Shown in pieces: positions 26,547 to 35,120 of a stretch of 64,000 nucleotides of DNA. Position numbers and translations under genes: made by a program. This stretch comes from G965214625 sp965214625 (lineage in GTDB: Bacteria > Pseudomonadota > Gammaproteobacteria > Arenicellales > Poriferihabitantaceae), in contig OZ243962.1 in assembly GCA_965214625.1 (NCBI GenBank), positions 930,001 to 994,000 of the forward strand. Reading direction: 5' to 3'. Below the pieces are notes generated by a model. That model made no database searches, was not told the origin of the DNA, and saw only the letters and a program-made list of their open reading frames with translations. The stretch's first letter is position 1; the number at the start of each line of letters is the position of its first letter.

Positions 26547-27401
26547 TTATCCTCTTTTCAATGCCTGGCTTGCTCCTTGTGCAAGTGCTTCTTTTTGTGA
26601 CGTCACAATCGTTTCATGACGACGCAGCGCATCTTCATCAAAGTCATCTACCGGACCTGCCACAGGTGTAAAGTGATTATGCCGGTCCCATCCCCGAACC
26701 AGCATGGCATAATCCTTCTTGGCAACCCGTTGTTTGACATCGGGACGCAAGTAGCGAATCGCCAGTCCAATACGCCTGTCAGCCGATGTATTGGGTCCGG
26801 AAGAATGAAACAGTCGACCGTGATGCAGTGAAATTTCGCCGGGCTGAAGTTCAATATCAACCGCCTCATTCTCATCAATACTGGTCACCACTTCCTGTCC
26901 CCTTGAAAGAAGATTTCGATCGGCAAACGTATCTTTGTGTTCCAGCAGACGATGGTGATGGGAACCGGGGATAAACCGCATGCAACCGGATTCTTTAGTC
27001 GATGGCGACAGTGCCAGCCAAGCGGTCACTTCCCCCTCAGTCGGACCGAGTCCCCAATAGGTCAAATCCTGATGCCAACTGACTATTTTGTCTGTTCCGG
27101 GTTCCTTGATGAAAAATTCCGCTGACCATGCCAGCAAATCCGGTCCCAGCAGACCACAGGCAACCTCCACAATGGTCGGGTGTTTCACCAGTTCGGCCGC
27201 TTGGCGGCAAACATAATGGGCATTCACCCTGAGATAAGTCGAAATCGGTTGCGGCAGCTTTTTATCCCGGTAACACCGTTCCAACGCTTCCAAGCGGCCC
27301 CTTTGACTGTACGCCTCTTCGTTGGACATAACCCGGATACCGGTCAAGTAACCGCGCTCATGGTACTGGTCGATTTGCTGTTGCGACAAACTAGTGGGCA
27401 T
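26547..27401 (-). CDS. Phytanoyl-CoA dioxygenase (PhyH) family protein
   Basis: This 284-residue Fe(II)/2-oxoglutarate-dependent oxygenase of the PhyH family shows the metal-binding WHQDLTYWGLG (His and Asp) and the distal His and Arg region HHGRLFHSSGPNTSADRRIG, with RFIPGSHHH between. Such enzymes hydroxylate small metabolites or lipids. The well-known ectoine hydroxylase motif is not matched, so the substrate is open. It lies about 110 bases downstream of a creatinase/ectoine-hydrolase-like gene on the same strand, suggesting a shared pathway. The ATG at 27401 has a good GGGGGACAGG-type ribosome site. A longer reading to 27479 adds sequence with no family resemblance. Confidence 0.86.
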   Translation of the reverse strand: MPTSLSQQQIDQYHERGYLTGIRVMSNEEAYSQRGRLEALERCYRDKKLPQPISTYLRVNAHYVCRQAAELVKHPTIVEVACGLLGPDLLAWSAEFFIKEPGTDKIVSWHQDLTYWGLGPTEGEVTAWLALSPSTKESGCMRFIPGSHHHRLLEHKDTFADRNLLSRGQEVVTSIDENEAVDIELQPGEISLHHGRLFHSSGPNTSADRRIGLAIRYLRPDVKQRVAKKDYAMLVRGWDRHNHFTPVAGPVDDFDEDALRRHETIVTSQKEALAQGASQALKRG

Positions 27402-27509
27402 TGCCTGTCCCCCGGAGAAATATGACTGCGGCAAGCGATACCGTCGAATTGAATTTTCTGATAAATCCAATGATATCAAGAGACCCCGACAAGTCGCGCT
27501 TCGATCCAG

Positions 27510-28688
27510 TCACAACAACTCGATCAGATCCAAAGGCGATCGGCTGAGACGTTCGACACCCTCGTTGTGAACCAGCACCGAATGACCCCAGCACATCGCC
27601 AAACCGGCCTGCGAATCCATCAGAATCATGTGCAGAAAAAATACATTGCCCGGTTGAATCAACAGGGGATTGCCCTCATAAAACATCGGAAAATCAACCC
27701 AGATTGGATTATACACCGCACCCATGCCATAGCCACAGGCCTGCAGCCGGGCATGCTGAAATCCATGGGCATCAAACACCCTGGCATGAGCATCAAACAC
27801 ATCGCCCATCGGCCGACCGGGCTGAAGCGACGCTTCACATGCTTCAAGTGCTTCGACGGTCGCAGCATGCATTTTCCGTTGCTGACTGTTTGCCTTGCCA
27901 ACCACCAGAGTTCGCATCATTGCGGCATGATAGCGTCGATATGCCCCTGACCATTCCAGCGTCAACTGGTCCGTTGGCGATAGCCGTCTCCTGCCGGACT
28001 GGTACCGGCAAAGCAATGCCGCCTCACCTGATCCGATAATAAACTCGTTGCCGGCATAATCTCCGCCCCCCTTGAACACCGCACCTTGCATTTCAGCCAG
28101 AATGTCACCTTCAAATGCATTCGCTGTCGTCGTTCGGATTGCCGCCTCCAACGCATCGTCACTCAATTGGGCGGCCTTTCGATGATACGCAATTTCTCTC
28201 GGGCTCTTGTCTCTGCGCAACACCCTCACCAGATCCGATGCCTCGATCAGCGTCGCCTTGCCTTCAAACGCTTCAAAAACCAGTTGTCCATTAAACGCAG
28301 TCAGTCCCGCTGTACTGGTTTCAATACCAAGTCGCCGGTTTTCAAGTTCCATTGATCGAACCAGTGCCAGCAAATCCGAACCAGGATTGGCGCCTTCGAC
28401 TTCTGACCATAGATGGATTTGTTCATCACGCAGAATCGAGGTCTGCTGTGCCTGTCTCAAATCCGGTGCCCGTGTCAGTAGTTGGATCTCGCCGGTCCGC
28501 GAAACGACCATGCACTGGAACATCGCAAATCCAAACGTATCGTATCCGCTCAGATAGAACTGACTTTCCGGTGCAAACAGCAAGAGTCCGTCCAGTCCCC
28601 GGCTGTGCATGGCCGTCGCGGTTCGTTGCAACCGTTGTTCAAACTCCTCCAATTCGAAGTGTACTGCCACATTACTCGCCGGGATCAC
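27510..28688 (-). CDS. M24-family hydrolase, creatinase / ectoine-hydrolase-like
   Basis: This 392-residue protein has the pita-bread M24 fold preceded by a creatinase N-terminal domain (LDGLLLFAPESQFYLSGYD). The catalytic stretch GGGDYAGNEFIIGSG ... EWSGAYRRYHAAMMRTL parallels DoeA (ectoine hydrolase), which has GY-KRYHCPLSRT at this place. The Asp metal ligands of Xaa-Pro peptidases are absent, as in creatinase and DoeA, which use no metal. It therefore probably opens a C-N bond in a small compound such as ectoine, creatine or a derivative. A PhyH oxygenase follows and a EutB-like dehydratase is 1 kb away. The start codon is a GTG; another GTG lies six codons later. Confidence 0.75.
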   Translation of the reverse strand: MIPASNVAVHFELEEFEQRLQRTATAMHSRGLDGLLLFAPESQFYLSGYDTFGFAMFQCMVVSRTGEIQLLTRAPDLRQAQQTSILRDEQIHLWSEVEGANPGSDLLALVRSMELENRRLGIETSTAGLTAFNGQLVFEAFEGKATLIEASDLVRVLRRDKSPREIAYHRKAAQLSDDALEAAIRTTTANAFEGDILAEMQGAVFKGGGDYAGNEFIIGSGEAALLCRYQSGRRRLSPTDQLTLEWSGAYRRYHAAMMRTLVVGKANSQQRKMHAATVEALEACEASLQPGRPMGDVFDAHARVFDAHGFQHARLQACGYGMGAVYNPIWVDFPMFYEGNPLLIQPGNVFFLHMILMDSQAGLAMCWGHSVLVHNEGVERLSRSPLDLIELL

Positions 28689-28833
28689 TCACTGTCGATG
28701 GTAAGGGAAAGCATCAACCGGGGCAACAAACAAGCCGTTGTCCGGCTGCTACTGTAATGGATTTCGACAGCCGGCCAACCTCCCCATGTCCCGGACCAGC
28801 CCCCTGCCTGACGCATCCATGCATCATGGCATT

Positions 28834-29167
28834 CTATTCAAGCAGAGTGGCCAGAGGCGGGCAATCACTTCTTGCATTATCGGTTCGGGAACGGTGTCGA
28901 TGCATCGCCCCTTTCGCACAATGCGGTCGAGCATGCGGGGTTGGTCACAGCGAATCACGCCGGTGATTCGGGTACCCACGTCCTGAAGAGAGATGGCGAA
29001 ACCACGTCGACATGCTAATTCCCTCCCGTCGTCACGGGCAGGACGACGGGCACACCGGTCAGCTTGTTAAAGGCGGTCGGAGAAACAATCAGTACCGGCC
29101 ATCTTCCTTGTTGCTCATACCCGACTGTCGGATCAAGACTGACGAGCCAGATATCACCCCGCTGCAC
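28834..29167 (-). pseudogene. mazF: Broken mazF/chpB-type toxin gene
   Basis: On the minus strand, VQRGDIWLVSLDPTVGYEQQ and WPVLIVSPTAFNKL begin a MazF/PemK ribonuclease, but the frame stops just after TTGGN. The rest continues in the next frame: RGFAISLQDVGTRITGVIRC, then DQPRMLDRIV and VPEPIMQEVIARL. One lost T in AATTAG (near 29017) explains the first break. A 2-base TG insertion near 28848 would explain why the expected ending ATLLE is also shifted. The GTG start overlaps the antitoxin stop (TAGTG), the normal mazEF arrangement. With two shifts the toxin must be inactive. Confidence 0.82.
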
Positions 29168-29424
29168 TAGCGCAACTCATTACCGACCGGCTTTGTATCC
29201 AGCCAGACGCGATCCTTCTCACAAAGAGAGGTATTCTCGTCACATTGTGCCAGCAGCTGATCGAGTGAGTAGCGGGGGCGCGCCTTGGGGTCAATAATCA
29301 AACGGCCGTTTTCCACTGTGATGGTCACCGTCGTTCCCGTCCCAAGATTCATGAGGCTGAGCAGTGCAGGCGGTACGGCGAGTATGATGGACCCCCCGAC
29401 CTTGCGCAGGTTTGTTGTATGCAT
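29167..29424 (-). CDS. mazE: MazE/ChpI-like antitoxin (AbrB fold)
   Basis: This 85-residue antitoxin with an N-terminal SpoVT/AbrB swapped-hairpin DNA-binding domain reads LRKVGGSIILAVPPALL ... VTITVENGRLIIDPK, typical of MazE-type proteins. A C-terminal toxin-binding tail (YSLDQLLAQCDE) follows. It normally neutralises the adjacent MazF and represses the operon. Here the toxin is broken, so this is an orphan antitoxin whose frame is still intact. The ATG at 29424 is preceded by GGAGAG at good spacing. A start seven codons upstream would contain that site within the coding region. Confidence 0.83.
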   Translation of the reverse strand: MHTTNLRKVGGSIILAVPPALLSLMNLGTGTTVTITVENGRLIIDPKARPRYSLDQLLAQCDENTSLCEKDRVWLDTKPVGNELR

Positions 29425-29724
29425 GGGTCTCTCCAGAGTGATCATCGATCATTATATTTATGTATAACAACAAATTTGAGCAACTAAAAACTGACACAAG
29501 CGTAGCGCGATACGGTGGCAGGCAAAGCGAAGCGTGAAAATGACAACCCTGTCTGTCGTCACCAAGGCAAAATCCACTATGATGAAGCGGCACCCAAGGG
29601 ATATGCATCCGCAACCGATCGATCAGGACGATGACAAAACGGTGCACACTTTCGCGTGAAAACGTCAGACAATCGCTGTAAAATCAACGATCGTTCCCCT
29701 GTCACCCGCTTTATCTCCCGTCGC

Positions 29725-30717
29725 ATGGCAACCACGGATCATCCAGTCTCGGTCGAGTCAATCAAACAGGCCGCCAACAATATCGCCCACCAGATCAACC
29801 GGACCCCCCTGCATACCTCTCGATCGCTTTCAAGCAATACACGGGGTGATATCCATCTGAAGCTCGAATGTCTGCAAACAACCGGCAGCTTCAAACTACG
29901 GGGTGCCACCAATGCGATGAGAGCACTGTCTGACAGACAGAAGCAAAAGGGCGTGGTCTGCGTTTCGACCGGCAATCACGGAAGAGGGCTGGCCTATGCC
30001 GCAAGGCAAAATGGAATACCGGCCATCATCTGCATGAGCAGGCTGGCCCGGCAAAACAAAATTGATGGTATCAGGGCACTGGGCGCCGAGGTAAGAATTA
30101 TCGGCAACAGCCAGGATGAAGCACAGCGGGAAGTGGACCGACTGATCAAGGAAGACGGAATGACCATGATCCCCCCGTTTGATCACCCTGATGTGATCAC
30201 AGGACAAGGAACAATCGGTCTGGAGATTCTGGATCAACTGCCCCGTGTGGACACTCTGGTGGTTCCGCTGTCCGGAGGCGGCTTGATCGCCGGTATTGCC
30301 TGTGCCGTCAAGTCGACTCGTCCGGCAACCCGTATTGTCGGGGTCTCAATGGAACGCGGTTGTGCGATGCATCAAAGCATCCGCACAGGACATCCGGTGC
30401 AGGTGGAGGAATTACCCACGCTGGCCGATGCCTTAAGTGGCGGCATCGGACTGGATAACCGATATACTTTTCAGATGGTTCAACACTGGGTCGACGACAC
30501 GGCGGTGGTCAGCGAGTCGCAGATAGCAAACGCCATCCGCCATGCCTATTTCGACGAGCAACTCATCGTCGAAGGCAGCGGTGCGGTCGGCATTGCCGCC
30601 ATATTGCATGATGTCATCCACACTCAAGGCAATACCGTGGTGGTTGTCAGCGGCAGAAATATTGACATGGCCTTGCACCAGAAAATAATCAACCGGCAAA
30701 CACCTGACAGCATCTGA
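29725..30717 (+). CDS. PLP-dependent threonine/serine dehydratase family, EutB-like
   Basis: This 330-residue fold-type II PLP enzyme has the PLP lysine in TGSFKLRGATNA, the phosphate loop in SGGGLIAG, and STGNHGRGLAYAAR over the substrate. The end VVSGRNIDM is typical of the threonine dehydratase/serine racemase group. The length lacks the regulatory ACT domains of IlvA. EutB of hydroxyectoine use belongs to this group and length class, and the DoeA-like hydrolase nearby (27510-28688) supports that role, but threo-3-hydroxyaspartate or threonine dehydratase is equally possible. The ATG at 29725 fits the family start; a GTG at 29656 would add 23 residues. Confidence 0.8.
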   Translation: MATTDHPVSVESIKQAANNIAHQINRTPLHTSRSLSSNTRGDIHLKLECLQTTGSFKLRGATNAMRALSDRQKQKGVVCVSTGNHGRGLAYAARQNGIPAIICMSRLARQNKIDGIRALGAEVRIIGNSQDEAQREVDRLIKEDGMTMIPPFDHPDVITGQGTIGLEILDQLPRVDTLVVPLSGGGLIAGIACAVKSTRPATRIVGVSMERGCAMHQSIRTGHPVQVEELPTLADALSGGIGLDNRYTFQMVQHWVDDTAVVSESQIANAIRHAYFDEQLIVEGSGAVGIAAILHDVIHTQGNTVVVVSGRNIDMALHQKIINRQTPDSI

Positions 30718-30878
30718 CCCCGCCCCGGGTAATGGCATTGTCCCGGCCACGACAGTACATCCGGCCACGCCGTTACCGGTCGTCGCTTGCGGTTAGCTGA
30801 TGATAATACGACCGGCAGCCTCAAACCGGATATCGGCCGACATGCCCTCTGCCCTCTTTTATGGTGCTGCGCGCGCTG

Positions 30879-31205
30879 TTACAAACCGGACAGGTAACCG
30901 GCGATCGCTTCAATCTGGCTGTCGTTCAGTTTTTCTGCAAAGGGTTTCATTTGTGCGGTAATGCCATTGGCCCGAGCGCCACTTTTGATGTCCCCGATCT
31001 GCTGTATCAGATAACCGGCATTTTGCCCGGCCAGCTTGGGGATATTGTTATTGATCGGTTGTTTGCCTTCCGGTCCGTGACAGGCGATACAGGCCTTCGA
31101 CTGGAACAACGCCGCCCCGTCCTCGGCAATCGCCTTCTGACCGACACCTGACGTAAAAAGGAGTACCATCATCATCCACCCATACATCACTTGTTTTAAT
31201 TTCAT
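30879..31205 (-). CDS. Periplasmic class I cytochrome c
   Basis: This 108-residue protein has a signal peptide (residues 1-27, ending AIA-E) and one heme site, CIACH, followed by GPEGKQPINNNIPKLAGQN. A distal Met is in ITAQMKPFAEKL, giving a His-Met cytochrome c of the c4/c5-like short type. It transfers electrons in the periplasm. It is the last gene of a minus-strand cassette with an SCO protein and two secreted Cys-containing proteins, suggesting a role in copper or respiratory enzyme function. The ATG at 31205 has TTGGAG nine bases upstream and starts the signal peptide with MKLK. Confidence 0.9.
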   Translation of the reverse strand: MKLKQVMYGWMMMVLLFTSGVGQKAIAEDGAALFQSKACIACHGPEGKQPINNNIPKLAGQNAGYLIQQIGDIKSGARANGITAQMKPFAEKLNDSQIEAIAGYLSGL

Positions 31206-31248
31206 TATCAACTCCAATGGTTAGAATCGTTTATAAATCAATCGACAC

Positions 31249-31881
31249 TCAGGACACCTTGTCGACATATTTTCGCATGATATCGGCCATACTCTGTGGG
31301 CTGAGGATCGGCGGGAACAGCGTTTTAAACCTGCCCTCGTGATCCAACAGGTAAATATACGATGAGTGAGAAATCACCGCATCGCCCTCCCAGTCATCGG
31401 CGACGGGAACGGGTTGTTGCCGATAGGCATTGTACACGTGTTGCAACTGTTCCGTACTGCCGGTCAATCCCGTCAGGCGAGGATGGTATTTGGCCAACGC
31501 TGTCTTCAACACGGCAGGGGTATCCCTTTGGGGGTCGACCGTAATCACGAGCGGATGCAACTTTGCAGCGTCCGTACCGATCAGCTCGAGCGCCTTCCCG
31601 ATCCGCGTCAGACTAATGGAACACATGTTTTTACAACTGATGTAACCAAAAAACACCAGCATGTGCCGCCCTTTGTAGGTTTCCTGGGTGACCACGTTAC
31701 CATGATGATCCACCAGTTCAAAATCACCGCCGAAGGTGACCGGAAATTCACTGGAAGGGGGCGTTGCGTGCTGATTGATATCGACATCAATCCCCGGATC
31801 ATGCGATTCACCAGAATGTGCCAGGACGGACAGCGCACTGATCCCGAGCAACAATCCCGTCACATAGCGAGAAAGCCGCAT
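31249..31881 (-). CDS. SCO1/SenC/PrrC family copper chaperone-like protein
   Basis: This 210-residue membrane-anchored or secreted thioredoxin-fold protein has an N-terminal hydrophobic helix (VTGLLLGISALSVLA), then FFGYISCKNMCSISL with the CxxxC copper or redox motif. VITVDPQRDTPAVLK and a His in VISHSSYIYLLDHEG (third copper ligand) follow. SCO proteins deliver copper to oxidase CuA sites or act as thiol reductases. No oxidase subunit is in the window. The gene lies between a secreted Cys-rich protein and a cytochrome c on the same strand. The ATG at 31881 places the signal helix at the N terminus. Confidence 0.9.
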   Translation of the reverse strand: MRLSRYVTGLLLGISALSVLAHSGESHDPGIDVDINQHATPPSSEFPVTFGGDFELVDHHGNVVTQETYKGRHMLVFFGYISCKNMCSISLTRIGKALELIGTDAAKLHPLVITVDPQRDTPAVLKTALAKYHPRLTGLTGSTEQLQHVYNAYRQQPVPVADDWEGDAVISHSSYIYLLDHEGRFKTLFPPILSPQSMADIMRKYVDKVS

Positions 31882-31936
31882 GGACCACCGCTGAAACACA
31901 ACCCGTTGTAACCGATAAAAGCGACGATCGCCAAGC

Positions 31937-32485
31937 CTAGTTACCAAAAAACTCCGCGTCTTTCGCCTTTCCCAACCCCAGATAACCGTCCTTTTCTATC
32001 ATCGCCTTGATTCTCGGATCATTGCGATACCATCGCTTGGCTTTCCGTGATCGGGTCTTGACCCCGTTTTTCTCTGCCCAAGCCTTTTGAAAGAGCGTTG
32101 CCTTTTTCCATCTCTTCCCCACCAGACGCATCTTTTGAACCTGGAAGAAACGCACGTTTCTGTTTTCGGTAAATAGTCCGTCCACCTCAATTTCCTGACC
32201 ACAAAATCCATATAACTCTTCAGCAGCACCTGAGTAGAGCGTCAGATTCTTGGCAACCATGATCAACCCTTGATCGGATGTCATCAATCCCAGCTGCCGC
32301 GTCCCCTGTCCACAATTTTCCGGACAATCGCCGGTCAAGTGGCAGGTGATATCAACCACCGTTCCCGTGAATTTAGCTTTCACCTCACCGGTCACACCCC
32401 AGCTCTTGGCGGCGAATGCCGGTCCCGTCAGCACACTGCTCATGAAGATCGCAACCCCTAAAATAAATCTGTTTTTCATCGTCAT
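31937..32485 (-). CDS. Secreted Cys-containing protein of unknown function
   Basis: This protein of about 182 residues has a signal peptide (ILGVAIFMSSVLTGPAFA-A). I do not recognise a family. After the signal, VTGEV begins a strand-rich domain with Cys-His, Cys and Cys in VVDITCHLTGDCPENCGQG, then LGLMTSDQGLIMV. A basic C-terminal part (KTRSRKAKRWYRNDPRIK) follows. The arrangement TGEV ... D..C ... C...C ... GL resembles the protein encoded just upstream (32501-32968), so the two may be distant paralogues binding metal or heme. An SCO protein and a cytochrome c follow. GGAG lies ten bases before the chosen ATG; an ATG at 32494 is also possible. Confidence 0.65.
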   Translation of the reverse strand: MTMKNRFILGVAIFMSSVLTGPAFAAKSWGVTGEVKAKFTGTVVDITCHLTGDCPENCGQGTRQLGLMTSDQGLIMVAKNLTLYSGAAEELYGFCGQEIEVDGLFTENRNVRFFQVQKMRLVGKRWKKATLFQKAWAEKNGVKTRSRKAKRWYRNDPRIKAMIEKDGYLGLGKAKDAEFFGN

Positions 32486-32500
32486 TGTTCGCATGCTCCG

Positions 32501-32968
32501 TTAATTTTTAGGATTTGCTTCGGCAGGCAAAATACCCAGAACCTCATGGGTCAGATTGACGACGCCATTATCCTGTTCTATGGCATCCACCATGAGATAT
32601 TTAATGCCGTCCAGTTCATAGACAGAACCGGAAACCGTAATTTCCCGACTCTGAATCCCGAGCACCGTCTCATTGGCCACACTGGTCAGGTCCTCCCCGA
32701 TACCCATGATCATGTATATTTGTCCATCACTTTTGTCCAACAGGCCCACCGGAATGCCGCCAGCGGCGCACCACACCGCACAAACATGGTGACCGGAGCC
32801 CAGAACAAAGTCCGATCCCCCCATGATTTGCGAAACATAACACCAGGTATCCATCACTTCGCCGGTAATGGTTTTCTTCTCTGCACTCGCCGCCATTGCG
32901 ACACCTGTCATCAATGTGCCGAACACCAAGGTCAGACTAGCCAGCTTCAATCGCTTTAGTATCTTCAT
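32501..32968 (-). CDS. Secreted Cys/His-containing protein of unknown function
   Basis: This 155-residue protein has a clear signal peptide (KLASLTLVFGTLMTGVAMA-A) and a compact domain beginning ITGEVMDTWCYVS. It has Cys43, His60, His61, Cys63 and Cys67 (GSGHHVCAVWC), followed by GGIPVGLLDKSDGQIYMIMG. The Cys/His cluster could bind a metal or heme, which is inference. It is the first gene of a four-gene periplasmic cassette (this protein, a related Cys-containing protein, SCO, cytochrome c) and is separated from the next by under 20 bases. No family is recognised with certainty. Confidence 0.68.
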   Translation of the reverse strand: MKILKRLKLASLTLVFGTLMTGVAMAASAEKKTITGEVMDTWCYVSQIMGGSDFVLGSGHHVCAVWCAAGGIPVGLLDKSDGQIYMIMGIGEDLTSVANETVLGIQSREITVSGSVYELDGIKYLMVDAIEQDNGVVNLTHEVLGILPAEANPKN

Positions 32969-33135
32969 TCAATTTTCTCGATCTAGATTAGTGCGTGCGC
33001 AGATCAATTCGAATACCACCGATAAGACACACTCTTCATCACAAAAGTTCAATGACTGATCACCCGCACACAAAGCATGTTGATGCACTATTATAAGGAA
33101 TTGTGATCAGAAAGTATTGACCCCTTCGATAATGC

Positions 33136-35088
33136 ATGATGACGGTACAGATCAACGATGACAGGACACCCTATTCGCCGCTTTATGACGATATTTACTA
33201 TTCCCGGGAAAACGGACTTGAGGAGTCGCGCTATGTTTTTCTGAAAGGAAACAGCCTCCCTGACCGATGGCGTCACAAAAGCTGCCATGTTGTGGCCGAG
33301 ACCGGTTTCGGAACCGGTTTGAATTTCCTGGCCACCTGGCAAATATGGGCACGCACCTTCACCGCCTCAAGACAGTTGCACTATATTTCGATTGAGAGCC
33401 ATCCGCTGGATAAAGCACAGCTGGAGCAGGTGCACCGCGCTTTTCCGGAGTTGCAGTACCTCTCCAGGAAACTGATATCGTCCTACCCCGATGTACTGAG
33501 TGGCTTTCATCGGATCCTGTTTCCCGATCACGGCGTATCCCTGACGCTGTGCTTCATGGATGTTCAGCAGGCACTGGCCGAACTCACCCAACCGGCAGAC
33601 TGCTGGTTTCTGGATGGATTTGCCCCTGACAAAAATCCGCAAATGTGGAATCAACGAACGATCCGTCTTGTCGCCGGTTTGAGTCACGGTGAAACCAGCC
33701 TGGCCACTTTTACCGCCTCGGGTACCGTACAAAGGAATCTCAGGCAGGCCGGGTTCGATGTGCAGAAAATACCGGGATTCGGAAGTAAACGGGAAATGAT
33801 CACCGCACGAATCAAGCAGCCGCCGGGAAGAAAGACCACCACCCCCTGGTTTTCCTATACGCTGCCGCGCCCTGCAGCGAAACAGGCCGTGATCATCGGT
33901 GCCGGGATTGCCGGTTGTCAGATTGCCTGGCATCTCGCGTTGCGGGGCTGGCGGATCGATCTGATCGAACGCAACCCAATGCCCTCGCAGGAAGCATCGG
34001 GCAACCCACTTGCGGTACTTGCGCCCAAGATGCATGCCGCACCCAACATCGCCGAGGATTTTTTTTCGAGTTGCTTCCAGTATGCGCGGAATCAACTGGA
34101 AATGCTTGACCCTGATCAGCAATGCTGGTCTCCCTGTGGCGTGATGAATCTAGCGATCAATGAACGGGCACAGCATCAATGGCATCGTCTGCGCCAACGC
34201 GGCTTCTCCGATAAGATGCTGCAATGCCTGAATTACAAAGAGGCCTCCAGACAGGCCGGTATCCCTGTCACACACAAAGCCGTCTTCTTCCCGACCGCCG
34301 GATGGGTCTCTCCCAGCGGCCTGTGTCAGCGACTGCTTGATCATCACTCGATCAGGATAATAACCGAAACCGAAGCCGTCCATATTCATTATGAAAAAGA
34401 CAGATGGTGTATTGGAGACAGCCAGCATCAACCAATAGTCCAGGCGCCCGTGCTGGTTATCGCCAGCGGCAAAGACCGGCATTTCGAGTTCCTTAACCCC
34501 CTTCCTTCCCTGCCGATCAGCGGTCAGACTTCGTATGCCCGTGCAACTGCGCTGAGCCGTGACCTGAAGGTCATTCTCAATCACGAAGGCTATATCCTGC
34601 CTGCGGTCGGAGACAAACACCTCTTCGGTGCCACTTACCGACTCCAAAACACGGAGACCGAACCCCACGCCTGGGCAGACCGGGAGAATCTCGACAGACA
34701 GTCCCGGCACTTGCCCGGCCTGACGCAACGCCTGGGGCCGATCGACAGCGCCCATGCGGCGGTTCGCGTCACTGCACCGGACCGCTATCCCTACCTTGGA
34801 GCACTGCCGAATCCGGCCCGTTATCAGGTTCAGTATGCTGACATCCGTCACGGAAAACACTGGCAACGTTATCCTCCCCCCGACTATTACCCCGGTCTCT
34901 TTGTCTCACTTGGTTATGCCTCACGGGGCTTGACCACATCGCCGTTATGCGCCGAGTTGCTGGCAGGCATCATCCACAACGAACCACCCGCGCTGCCCCA
35001 GACACTGGTCAATGCATTGCATCCGGCACGCTACCTCATCCGAACATTGAAAAGACAGGAGCCAAATCAACCTGTCGGCACCCGATAA
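33136..35088 (+). CDS. mnmC: Bifunctional tRNA mnm5U modification enzyme MnmC
   Basis: This 650-residue two-domain enzyme completes 5-methylaminomethyl-2-thiouridine at the wobble base of certain tRNAs. The N-terminal methyltransferase (about 1-230) has ETGFGTGLNFLATW and FLDGFAPDKNPQMW. The C-terminal FAD oxidase (about 250-640) has VIIGAGIAGCQIAWHLALRG, ASGNPLAVLAPK and ends GYASRGLTTSPLCAELLA. Fused MnmC is typical of Gammaproteobacteria, which supports the host assignment. It is the clearest housekeeping gene in the window. The neighbours (secreted cassette, amidase) are on the other strand. A second ATG follows immediately. Confidence 0.95.
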   Translation: MMTVQINDDRTPYSPLYDDIYYSRENGLEESRYVFLKGNSLPDRWRHKSCHVVAETGFGTGLNFLATWQIWARTFTASRQLHYISIESHPLDKAQLEQVHRAFPELQYLSRKLISSYPDVLSGFHRILFPDHGVSLTLCFMDVQQALAELTQPADCWFLDGFAPDKNPQMWNQRTIRLVAGLSHGETSLATFTASGTVQRNLRQAGFDVQKIPGFGSKREMITARIKQPPGRKTTTPWFSYTLPRPAAKQAVIIGAGIAGCQIAWHLALRGWRIDLIERNPMPSQEASGNPLAVLAPKMHAAPNIAEDFFSSCFQYARNQLEMLDPDQQCWSPCGVMNLAINERAQHQWHRLRQRGFSDKMLQCLNYKEASRQAGIPVTHKAVFFPTAGWVSPSGLCQRLLDHHSIRIITETEAVHIHYEKDRWCIGDSQHQPIVQAPVLVIASGKDRHFEFLNPLPSLPISGQTSYARATALSRDLKVILNHEGYILPAVGDKHLFGATYRLQNTETEPHAWADRENLDRQSRHLPGLTQRLGPIDSAHAAVRVTAPDRYPYLGALPNPARYQVQYADIRHGKHWQRYPPPDYYPGLFVSLGYASRGLTTSPLCAELLAGIIHNEPPALPQTLVNALHPARYLIRTLKRQEPNQPVGTR

Positions 35089-35120
35089 TCCCGTCGCCAA
35101 GCCCTCATCACCACTGTGCA

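Noticed and set aside
26547..27401. Ectoine hydroxylase EctD
   Set aside because: The PhyH motifs are present but the characteristic EctD phrases are not; general PhyH is safer.
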